Below are positions 1-6,090 of a stretch of 12,062 bases of DNA, in pieces (the stretch's first letter is position 1; each line of letters begins with the position of its first letter). The position numbers were made by a program, and so were the translations under genes. The notes under the pieces are model-generated. The model was not told the DNA's origin, did not search any database, and saw nothing but the letters and a program-made list of their open reading frames with translations. The stretch is taken from the NCBI GenBank assembly GCA_030041195.1, contig JASHOI010000479.1, positions 1 to 12,062 of the forward strand. Reading direction: 5' to 3'. This DNA comes from Streptosporangiaceae bacterium (GTDB lineage: Bacteria > Actinomycetota > Actinomycetes > Streptosporangiales > Streptosporangiaceae).

Positions 1-605
1 CCGCCGTAGATGACCCGCAGCGCGTGCCCGCCGACCTCCGCGGCCCAGCTCCAGGTCGCGCCGTACAGCTCGAGGCGGCCGTCGAGCACCTTCCAGTGGT
101 CGGCCGGGGGCGCACCGGGGTGCAGATAGAGCGGCACCGCGAGCTCTTCCAGCGCTGACCACACTTCGTCGTACTGTGGCTCGTCCAGGTAGTGGCCCTG
201 GAAGTGGTCGTTGACCAGCGCGCCGCAAAAGCCCAGGCCGCTGACGGCCCGTTCAAGCTCCTCGGCGGCGGCCTTCGGATCCTGCATCGGCAGCGCGGCG
301 AACCCGCGGAACCGGTCCGGATGCTCCGCGATCACGCGAGCCAGGTAGTCGTTGGCCAGCCGGGCATCCTCACGCGCGGCCGGCCCGCCCAGATCGGCCT
401 GCAGGCCGGGAACGGTGAGCGACAGCACCTGGACGTCGATGCCCGCCGCGTCCATCTCCGGCAGCCGGTACTCGGTGAAGTCCGGCAGCTTGCGGGCCCA
501 GTCGGCGAGATGGCGCTTGCTCAGCGGCAAGCCGGTCCAGGGCGAGGGGCCGCGGTCGGCCAGTTCCGGAATATCGAATGCTTCTTCCAGCGCGACGTAT
601 CTCAT
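1..605 (-). CDS. Amidohydrolase-2 family protein (decarboxylase/hydrolase-like), C-terminus cut by window edge
   Basis: The first 201 residues of a TIM-barrel amidohydrolase of the ACMSD / gamma-resorcylate decarboxylase type; the rest lies beyond base 1. It starts at ATG 605 with an AGAGGG ribosome site about 6 bases upstream. Visible family features are the N-terminal strand VALEEAF (residues 4-10), the block MDAAGIDVQVLSL (51-63), RFRGFAALPMQDP (98-110), and YLHPGAPP (160-167), whose His162 matches a metal-binding His in this family. In gamma-resorcylate decarboxylase the N-terminal metal ligands are Glu-x-His; here the third position is Ala9, so only Glu7 is kept. The family includes non-oxidative decarboxylases of hydroxybenzoates and related hydrolases; the substrate cannot be told from this half. 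It is the second gene of a unit, 50 bases after the NmrA-like gene. Family assignment is firm, function open. Confidence 0.9.
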   Translation of the reverse strand, partial: MRYVALEEAFDIPELADRGPSPWTGLPLSKRHLADWARKLPDFTEYRLPEMDAAGIDVQVLSLTVPGLQADLGGPAAREDARLANDYLARVIAEHPDRFRGFAALPMQDPKAAAEELERAVSGLGFCGALVNDHFQGHYLDEPQYDEVWSALEELAVPLYLHPGAPPADHWKVLDGRLELYGATWSWAAEVGGHALRVIYG

Positions 606-655
606 CTCGGTGCCCTCTGTCTTCCTGCATGGGCTCTTCGGGCCGCTGTGCCTGC

Positions 656-1540
656 TCAGGCCAGGACGGCCGGCTTGAGGACTTCTTCGCACCACTCGCG
701 GAAGCTGGTGGGGGTGGTGGACTCTGGCGTGCGCGGCTCGGCATTGTCGAGCCCCTGATCCTTGGCGGTCATCATGTCGACCGTGGCCTGAGCCATCGCG
801 TCGGACATCCCGGCGCCGGTCAGCCGGTCCTTGACGGCCTGCGCGGGAACCTGCCGGTAGCGCACGGGCTGGCCGAGCACCTCGGACATGATCTGCGCGA
901 TGTCGTTGAACGACAGATCCTCCGGCCCCAGGACGGCAACATGACCGATGCCGCTCCAGGAGTCATCGAGCAACAGCCGCGCGGCGGTGGCGGCGATATC
1001 ACGGGTCGCGCAGGCCGGCAGCTTGCGGTCACCGGAGATCGGCGTGACGAACACGCCTTGGTTCTTGATCGCCGGCACCTGGCGCAGCAGGTTGTCCATG
1101 AACGAGGGCATCGTCAGCGCGCGGTAGCTCACGCCGCTGCTGGCGATCAGGTCATCCATCTCCAGCGACGCCGTCACCAGCCCCGCGTGCCCGGCCACCG
1201 CGGTTCCGCGGCCGAGGGCCGAGATCCCGACCACCCGCCCGACCCTGTGACGCTTGAACGCGTCACACGCCGGGCGGGTGAAGTCCACGTAGGCGGCCTC
1301 GGCGCTGTCGGCGTGCGGGTCGGGGGGCACCAGCCAGAACACGGCGTCAGCACCCGCGAATGCCCGGTCGACGGTGTCAAAGTCGCCATGCGAGCCCTCG
1401 ACGACCTCGACACGCTCCCGGGCTTGCGCGGGAAGGCGGGACGGGTCACGCGCTATCACCCGGGCCGGCTGGCCGCTGCCGAGGACGTTGCCCAGGACCT
1501 GGCGGCCGATCGCGCCGGCAGGAGCGGTGATGACAATCAT
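656..1540 (-). CDS. NmrA-like NAD(P)-binding protein (atypical short-chain dehydrogenase family)
   Basis: A 294-residue Rossmann-fold protein of the NmrA/HSCARG type. The open frame extends 27 codons further upstream, but ATG 1538-1540 is chosen because a GAGGAG ribosome site lies just before it and the protein then begins directly with the first beta strand. The nucleotide motif is TAPAGAIG (residues 5-12), a variant of the TGATGxxG form. Further family marks are GADAVFWLVPP, GRVVGISALGRG, MPSFMDNLLRQ, and the C-terminal substrate-side block around LGPEDLSFNDIAQIMSEVLG. The catalytic Tyr-x-x-x-Lys of classical SDRs is not evident, so it may be a redox sensor, a quinone/NADPH reductase or an isomerase-like enzyme. 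It is the first gene of a two-gene unit with the amidohydrolase and is divergent from the LAL regulator, which may control it. Confidence 0.9.
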   Translation of the reverse strand: MIVITAPAGAIGRQVLGNVLGSGQPARVIARDPSRLPAQARERVEVVEGSHGDFDTVDRAFAGADAVFWLVPPDPHADSAEAAYVDFTRPACDAFKRHRVGRVVGISALGRGTAVAGHAGLVTASLEMDDLIASSGVSYRALTMPSFMDNLLRQVPAIKNQGVFVTPISGDRKLPACATRDIAATAARLLLDDSWSGIGHVAVLGPEDLSFNDIAQIMSEVLGQPVRYRQVPAQAVKDRLTGAGMSDAMAQATVDMMTAKDQGLDNAEPRTPESTTPTSFREWCEEVLKPAVLA

Positions 1541-1670
1541 GTGGCTCTCCTCAAGAGTTAAATGGGCGCTGCTTTCTGTCCGCGAGGCAGGCTCTTTGCA
1601 CGTGCCGGGCCTAGGGCGCACTCGCGGTGATCGGCCAGCGGATGCGCTGTTCCAGCGAATGCGTGGCTTG

Positions 1671-1764
1671 GCGGCCGGTGATGTCCATGCCCTCGACCGT
1701 CGCGCTCGGGTGCATGATTGGGCATCACATCATCTGTACGATTCCGGCCATGATCACCGGCCGC
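1671..1764. repeat. 12-bp perfect inverted repeat with 70-bp spacer in the divergent NmrA/LAL control region
   Basis: GCGGCCGGTGAT at 1671-1682 is matched by its exact reverse complement ATCACCGGCCGC at 1753-1764. The 70-base spacer is locally poorer in GC than its surroundings and contains TACGAT (1737-1742), which could serve as a -10 for the plus-strand regulator gene, although no good -35 stands before it. The pair lies between two divergent genes (starts 1540 and 1839), a usual place for operator sites. A paired operator for the LAL protein or another regulator is one reading; chance in GC-rich DNA is the other. Confidence 0.45.
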
Positions 1765-1838
1765 TGCGTTGTGCCCGGTGCCGGAAGACGACGGTCGCAC
1801 CCGGGGACCGGAGGGATCGTTCGGGATCTGGGCGCTGA

Positions 1839-4535
1839 TTGGTGTCGTGCGATGATCTAGCGGTGGGGCCTGCTGAGAGATCGGGTGTCCCAGTCAGCGG
1901 CGATGTGCGCGCCGGTGCGGTGGGGATCGTCGCCCGCCCACGGCTGTCTGAGCGGCTGGGCGCTGCACCGCGCGTGATCGTGGTCTCGGCGCCGCCGGGA
2001 AGCGGCAAGACCGTGCTGTTGCGGTCGTGGATTAGTGAGGCGCGTCTGGGGCGGAGCGTGGCGTGGGTGCCGGTGGGCGGCGGCGAGCGTGATCCGCAGC
2101 GGTTCTGGCTGTTGGTGCTCGGCGCGCTGCGCCAGACGGCAGCGGGGTCGGCACTGGTGCGGGAGCTCACGGCGGCGCCCGATCTTGACGGGTGGGCCAT
2201 TGCTGAGCGGCTGCTGAAGGATCTGGCGCCGCTGCAAGAGCGGATCTGGCTGGTCATCGACGACCTGCACGAGCTGGGCTCGGGTGAGGCGCGGCACCAG
2301 CTTGAACTGCTGGTCATGCGCGCCCCGCAGCAGCTGCGGTTCGTGCTGGCTACCCGGCATGACCTGCGGCTGGGGTTGCACCGGCTGCGGCTGGAAGGGG
2401 AGCTGGCCGAGATCCGCGAGCCCGATCTGCGGTTCACCATCGATGAGGCGCGGATGCTGGTGAGCGCTGCCGGGGTGGAGCTGACCGAGCCGACGCTGGC
2501 GTTGCTGCATGAGCGGACCGAGGGGTGGGCGGCCGGGCTGCGGCTGGCGGCGCTGTCGCTGACCGGGCACCCCGACCCGGGGCAATTCGCGGAACAGTTC
2601 TGCGGCAGCGACCGGACGGTGGCCGAGTACCTGCTGGCCGAGGTGCTGGACCGGCAGAGTGAACAGGTACGGCGGCTGCTGCTGCGCACCTCCATCCTCG
2701 AGCGGGTCAACGGCGAGCTCGCCGACCTGCTGACCGGGGGCGGCAGCGGCGAGCGGATACTGCAGGACCTGGAGCACGCCAACGCGTTCGTGGTCTCGCT
2801 GGACCCGCACCGGGCCTGGTTCCGCTACCATCACCTGTTCGCCGACCTGCTGCAGCTGCAACTGCGCCGTGAGGCACAAGCTGAGGTCACGGCGCTGCAC
2901 CAGATGGCTGCCGGCTGGTTCGCCGAGCACGGGTACCCGGTAGCGGCGATCCGGCATGCCCAGGCCACCCAGGACTGGGACCTGGCCTCACGGCTGCTCA
3001 CCGACCACTGGCCCAGCCTGCACCTTGACGGCCAAGATGCCACCGTCCACGACATCATCGTCCGGTTTCCCGCCCACGCCGCCACGGCACATGCCGAGCT
3101 CGCCGTGCTCACCGCGGCCGACGAGCTGGCTCAAGGGTCGCTCGAAGCGGCGGAACGGTATCTGGCACTGGCAGAGCGCGGCATGGCCTCGGTGCCGGAC
3201 GACCGGCGCGCCGGGGCCCGGCTGCTGTTTGCAATCACCCGGCTGTTGCTGGCCAGGCAGCGCGGCAATCCGCCTGCGGTGGCGGAAGAGGCACGGCGGC
3301 TGCAAGCCATTACCGAGGGCACGGAGGCTATCCAGCCTGGCCTGGGTCAGGATCTCCGCGCGCTGGCACTGATCGGACTGGGCATCACCGAGGTCTGGAC
3401 GGCCAGGTTCGATGAGGCAGAGCGGCACCTGGAGCACGGCGTCGCGCTGGCGCGGCGGATCGGCCGGCCCTACCTCGAGTTCACCGGCCTGGCCTTCCAG
3501 GCAAGACTCGAGATCGTCCGGTCGAAACCGCGGGCGGCCGAGCGTTGCAGGCGGGCGATCGAGCTGGCGGAACGGCATGGCTGGACTGATGAGCCGGCCG
3601 CCTGCAACGCCTACATGACACTCGGAGCTGTGCTGACCAACCAGGGGAAGCTGGAAGAGGCAGAGCCCTGGATCCAGCGTGCCGAACGGACCGTCAGAGC
3701 CGAAGCCCAGCCCGTCGCAGGGATGGGTTTTTACTTGCAACGTGCGGCATTTGAGCTGGCACGCGGCCGGAGCGCTGAGGCACGGGCCGCGTTCAACACT
3801 GCCGAGCGGCTCGCGGGCCTGCTCGCCGCGCCGAATCCGCTCATCATGGCAATGCGCGCGTTCCGGCTGCAAACCCAGGTGCGTGCAGGCGAGACGAAGG
3901 ATGCCGAGCAGGCAGTCGCCGGACTCAGTGAAACCGAACGCGACCACGGGGAGATGCGCATCACCATCGCCATGATTCGGCTGGCTCAGCATGACCCGCA
4001 CGGCGCCATTGCCGCACTCGGCCCGGTTCTGGACGGCTCCGCTCCGCTCGTCTGGCCGCCCTGGCTGGGGCACGCGTTTCTGCTCGAGGCGACGGCCCAG
4101 GAGGCACTCGGCGACTGCGGCGCCGCCGGCCGGGCCCTGGAACGCGCGCTGGATATCGCTGAGGCCGACGGCGCCCTCCTGCCGTTCCTGCTATATCCCG
4201 CGCCAGACCTGCTACGGCGCCACGCAGGCCCCCGTACCTCTCACGGCGCCCTGATCGCCGAGATCCTCGACCTGCTGGCCGGAAAAACCCCCGTGCCGTC
4301 CGGTGGACCGCAGCCACCGCTCAGTCCGCTCAGCGAAAGCGAGATCCGGGTCCTGCGTTACCTGCCGACCAACTTGTCGCAGCCGGAGATCGCGAACGAG
4401 CTGCATATCTCGCGGAATACCGTCAGAACCCATATGACCCACCTCTACGTCAAGCTCGGCGCCCACAGCCGGACCAAAGCCGTCGAGCGCGCCCGTGCCC
4501 TGGGCTTGCTGGCTCCCCACAAACCCCGACGCTGA
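1839..4535 (+). CDS. LAL-type (MalT-like) LuxR family transcriptional regulator
   Basis: An 898-residue regulator with the usual three-part plan of this family. The N-terminal STAND-type ATPase has Walker A APPGSGKT (residues 51-58) and Walker B IWLVIDDLHEL (136-146). The conserved block WFRYHHLFADLL follows near residues 327-338. Residues about 360-820 are alpha-helical and TPR-like, with repeated AxxxLxxAxRL patterns, and probably bind a ligand or partner. The C-terminal LuxR helix-turn-helix starts at LSESEIRVL (831) and includes EIANELHISRNTVRTH. Length fits the family. The start is uncertain: TTG 1839 and GTG 1842 and 1863 are all in frame and none has a strong ribosome site. LAL proteins are commonly ATP-dependent activators of catabolic or secondary-metabolite operons. 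The divergent NmrA/amidohydrolase operon is the natural target candidate, by inference only. Confidence 0.95.
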   Translation: MVSCDDLAVGPAERSGVPVSGDVRAGAVGIVARPRLSERLGAAPRVIVVSAPPGSGKTVLLRSWISEARLGRSVAWVPVGGGERDPQRFWLLVLGALRQTAAGSALVRELTAAPDLDGWAIAERLLKDLAPLQERIWLVIDDLHELGSGEARHQLELLVMRAPQQLRFVLATRHDLRLGLHRLRLEGELAEIREPDLRFTIDEARMLVSAAGVELTEPTLALLHERTEGWAAGLRLAALSLTGHPDPGQFAEQFCGSDRTVAEYLLAEVLDRQSEQVRRLLLRTSILERVNGELADLLTGGGSGERILQDLEHANAFVVSLDPHRAWFRYHHLFADLLQLQLRREAQAEVTALHQMAAGWFAEHGYPVAAIRHAQATQDWDLASRLLTDHWPSLHLDGQDATVHDIIVRFPAHAATAHAELAVLTAADELAQGSLEAAERYLALAERGMASVPDDRRAGARLLFAITRLLLARQRGNPPAVAEEARRLQAITEGTEAIQPGLGQDLRALALIGLGITEVWTARFDEAERHLEHGVALARRIGRPYLEFTGLAFQARLEIVRSKPRAAERCRRAIELAERHGWTDEPAACNAYMTLGAVLTNQGKLEEAEPWIQRAERTVRAEAQPVAGMGFYLQRAAFELARGRSAEARAAFNTAERLAGLLAAPNPLIMAMRAFRLQTQVRAGETKDAEQAVAGLSETERDHGEMRITIAMIRLAQHDPHGAIAALGPVLDGSAPLVWPPWLGHAFLLEATAQEALGDCGAAGRALERALDIAEADGALLPFLLYPAPDLLRRHAGPRTSHGALIAEILDLLAGKTPVPSGGPQPPLSPLSESEIRVLRYLPTNLSQPEIANELHISRNTVRTHMTHLYVKLGAHSRTKAVERARALGLLAPHKPRR

Positions 4536-4565
4536 CCTCGGAGTAGTCGACGGTGAAGCGGCCGC

Positions 4566-4655
4566 TTAGCCACTCCCGCATGCGTAAATATCATGCCTCA
4601 GCGGCACGACGTTCAGGGTTCCCTGAGTGGCGGCTGCTGCGGTTTCTTGTGCCAT
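4566..4655 (-). CDS. Candidate 29-residue peptide gene with C-terminal Cys
   Basis: A short frame on the minus strand begins at ATG 4655 after the sequence GGAGAGAGG (GGAG five bases from the ATG) and ends at TAA 4566. The peptide has an Ala/Thr/Gln-rich front (MAQETAAAATQGT) and a distinct tail, LNVVPLRHDIYACGSG, with a single Cys four residues from the end. It lies 51 bases after the membrane/coiled-coil gene on the same strand, so it could be the third gene of that operon. Third codon positions are less GC-rich than in its neighbours, which either speaks against coding or fits a small peptide gene. No peptide-modifying enzyme is encoded nearby, so a RiPP precursor is only a possibility. 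I recognise no family. It may be a chance ORF. Confidence 0.35.
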   Translation of the reverse strand: MAQETAAAATQGTLNVVPLRHDIYACGSG

Positions 4656-4706
4656 CCTCTCTCCGGTCTTTCCAGGCGATCGGTGTGGCCGAACGAGTGC
4701 CGGGGC

Positions 4707-4997
4707 CTACTCGACTTCTTTCAGGATGCGCTGCATCTGTTCCAGCTGGTCCCTGAGCAAGTCAACCTGCACGCCGAGGTCGGTGAGCCGGAGGTCAACG
4801 TGTTCCTGCGTGGTGATCGCCATGTCGCTGAGCCGCCGGAACTCGTCGGCGAGAGCGCGGTATTCCTGCCCGGTGGTCAGCTGCGCTCTGGCTTGGCGTG
4901 AGGCACTGAGCTGCCGGGCCACCACCCAGACCGAGATCACGATCGCGACCGCCAAGGTGATGACCACCGCCAGGACGTCATTCGCGGTGAACGTCAT
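4707..4997 (-). CDS. Small single-pass membrane protein with coiled coil
   Basis: A 96-residue protein with one hydrophobic segment near the N-terminus (about residues 6-27, NDVLAVVITLAVAIVISVWV) followed by a long charged helix with heptad-like Leu/Val spacing (about 35-96), likely a coiled coil. ATG 4997 has GGAGG seven bases upstream, inside the end of the preceding gene, and the two genes share ATGA (4994-4997). Such overlap suggests coupled translation and probably joint function with the winged-helix regulator, for instance a membrane-anchored partner. No catalytic motif is visible and no function is known to me. Confidence 0.85.
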   Translation of the reverse strand: MTFTANDVLAVVITLAVAIVISVWVVARQLSASRQARAQLTTGQEYRALADEFRRLSDMAITTQEHVDLRLTDLGVQVDLLRDQLEQMQRILKEVE

Positions 4998-5335
4998 CGG
5001 CGCGCCTCCGCGTCAAGATCGCTGTTCGCTTGCAGTGTCCGCACCGCCGCCATGATCGTCTGTGGCGTCAGATGCAGCGCGAAGGGTGTTACTTCGCAGA
5101 ACTTCATGGCCTTCCCGTCCTCTGATACTTCGATGTCGGCCGATACCAGCCCGGCGGCCTGCAGCTTCCCCAGGTGAACCTGCAGCAGGGCGCGGCTGAT
5201 GTCCAGCTCGCGGGCCAGCTGGCTCACGTAGTTGCGCTCTGCTGCCAGGGCGGCCACGACCCGGAGCCGGTGCGGGTTGGCCAGGGTCGCCAGCACCTGC
5301 AGCAGGTCGTCGCCGGTCATGTCGGAAGCTTTCAC
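4994..5335 (-). CDS. ArsR-like winged helix-turn-helix transcriptional regulator
   Basis: A 113-residue DNA-binding protein. The first helices, DLLQVLATLANPHRLRVVAAL (residues 10-30), and the recognition region YVSQLARELDISRALLQVHL (36-55) followed by a wing (EVSEDGKAMKFCEV, 69-82) are typical of ArsR-type winged helices. Metal-binding motifs of classical ArsR/SmtB proteins, such as CxC, are absent; only Cys80 is present, so the signal is unlikely to be a metal bound in the usual way. GTG 5335 is preferred to the internal ATG at 5320 because GAAAGG stands six bases before the GTG. The gene heads the operon with the membrane/coiled-coil protein and lies directly downstream of a strong promoter that carries an inverted repeat, which suggests autoregulation. 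Confidence 0.88.
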   Translation of the reverse strand: MKASDMTGDDLLQVLATLANPHRLRVVAALAAERNYVSQLARELDISRALLQVHLGKLQAAGLVSADIEVSEDGKAMKFCEVTPFALHLTPQTIMAAVRTLQANSDLDAEARR

Positions 5336-5353
5336 GGCGGCCTTTCTTGCACC

Positions 5354-5371
5354 TGCTAAAAAAAGCTAGCA
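5354..5371. promoter_or_regulatory. Candidate operator overlapping the -10 of the winged-helix gene
   Basis: The arms TGCTA (5354-5358) and TAGCA (5367-5371) form an inverted repeat around an A-tract spacer of eight bases. On the minus strand it covers the -10 hexamer and the first transcribed bases, where a bound repressor would block transcription. The regulator encoded just downstream is the obvious candidate ligand. The arms are short, so this is suggestive only. Confidence 0.4.
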
Positions 5372-5391
5372 CGTTCGAGCGCAGGGGTCAA
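5363..5391 (-). promoter_or_regulatory. Sigma-70/HrdB-type promoter for the winged-helix operon
   Basis: Read on the minus strand: -35 TTGACC (5386-5391), a 17-base spacer, then -10 TAGCTT (5363-5368). Both hexamers and the spacing are close to the primary sigma factor consensus. The GTG start of the regulator lies 27 bases past the -10, giving a short leader with a GAAAGG ribosome site. Confidence 0.7.
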
Positions 5392-5603
5392 CGGCGGCCG
5401 CGATCGGGGGTTACCAGCGGTCATGCTCCGGAAGGGAAGTCAACGGTCTGGTATGACTCGCCGACGCCGCTGCTCGAGGAACATGCTGCAACGGGAGCGA
5501 GGCAGGAGGACCGTGCCGGAATGGCGGAGCGCGTCATATAAGCGACGGAAGGCTTTCCGGTAGAAACGACGATTCATCTGACACTGCGTCGCGAAAGGAT
5601 ATC

Positions 5604-5640
5604 GGGGCCGCGCCCCTGGGCCGGTGTGCGGAGTCCGCAC
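5604..5640 (-). terminator. Two adjacent hairpins downstream of the 64-residue protein gene
   Basis: GTGCGG-agt-CCGCAC (5626-5640; seven paired bases either side of a single G if counted as a perfect palindrome) and GGGGC-cgc-GCCCC (5604-5616) stand in tandem, beginning 25 bases past the TAA at 5665. There is no U-tract. Actinobacteria often use such hairpins without a U-tract, so this is a candidate terminator for the minus-strand gene. Confidence 0.4.
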
Positions 5641-5664
5641 GGGTCTGCGAAGCTGAGCCGGTGC

Positions 5665-5859
5665 TTATGGCGGCCTCTTATCGAAATCGACGCCGGGCAT
5701 GGTTGCTGGCGCTGCCGCCAGTGTGTTCAAGATGTCTGTTTCTCTAAGCCAGGCTGACTGTTCCCTATCCAGTTGAGGGAGGCTGCCAAGCAGTTCTTCC
5801 GTTTCCGCTTCGAGCTGGCGTATGAGGGCAAGGTTGCGCTCGGCGTGCCCGTATGCCAT
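5665..5859 (-). CDS. Hypothetical 64-residue helical protein
   Basis: A 64-residue protein starting at ATG 5859 with a strong AAAGGAG ribosome site eight bases upstream. The segment NLALIRQLEAETEELLGSLP (residues 9-28) is acidic and heptad-like, probably an amphipathic helix or coiled coil, followed by LDREQSAWLRET and a proline-rich tail ending FDKRPP. There is no signal peptide, membrane segment or Cys. It stands alone, divergent from the arginase-like gene, with tandem hairpins downstream. Codon third positions are less GC-rich than in its neighbours (several GAA, ATA and CTT codons), which could mean recent acquisition or low expression. I do not recognise a family. Confidence 0.6.
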   Translation of the reverse strand: MAYGHAERNLALIRQLEAETEELLGSLPQLDREQSAWLRETDILNTLAAAPATMPGVDFDKRPP

Positions 5860-5945
5860 CGGACTTCTCCTTTCCGGCCGGGCTTTTGCTCGCGGTATCA
5901 GCCTCCTGCCTGGCTTGGTGAGCCGACATCACACGGTTGGGGTGA

Positions 5946-6080
5946 CTTACGCCGCTGGATTGCCTGGTGATCCGCCGGACCGGGCTGGTGACGGTCGGCA
6001 GCCACGCCAACGCCGAACGGCTGTTCCGGATCCCTCCCGCGGACCGGCACCCGGAGAGGCCGGAACGGGGCGCCGGGTAG
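5946..6080 (+). pseudogene. Coding-like stretch without a proper start, possible gene remnant or leader ORF
   Basis: Between an in-frame TGA (5943-5945) and TAG (6078-6080) lie 44 open codons. All but about five end in G or C, a bias like that of real genes here. The reading contains VIRRTGLVTVGSHANAERLF. The only usual start is GTG 5967, which has no ribosome site, and no ATG is present. It ends ten bases before the ATG of the arginase-like gene. It may be the tail of a decayed gene, a short upstream ORF, or a chance effect of high GC. No family is recognised. Confidence 0.25.
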
Positions 6081-6090
6081 GGTGCTCGGC

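Larger units (their letters stand above)
5336..5664. other. Intergenic stretch without a supported gene
   Basis: Apart from the promoter at its left end, this 329-base stretch holds no gene I can support. It contains hairpin-forming sequences at 5546-5559 and 5604-5640 and an AGGAGG (5504-5509) followed only three bases later by a GTG that opens 16 codons. Third-position GC bias is weak in all frames I read. Confidence 0.6.

Noticed and set aside
1857..2957. Long minus-strand open frames antisense to the LAL gene (also 1754-2782 and 2988-4073)
   Set aside because: They are shadows of the 898-residue regulator: low-complexity Arg/Gln/Pro-rich readings with no domains, while the plus strand has clear motifs from end to end.
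4556..4567. 12-bp perfect palindrome AAGCGGCCGCTT between convergent gene ends
   Set aside because: No loop or U-tract and no other copy in the window; too short to call a terminator or a site.
5504..5562. AGGAGG followed by a 16-codon basic ORF from GTG 5513
   Set aside because: Only three bases separate AGGAGG from the GTG, too short for normal initiation, and the peptide resembles nothing I know.
5440..5640. Minus-strand 66-codon frame with a basic segment MNRRFYRKAFRRLYDALRHSG
   Set aside because: No ribosome site at either start, weak third-position GC, and the first start lies inside a hairpin. Not supported as a gene.
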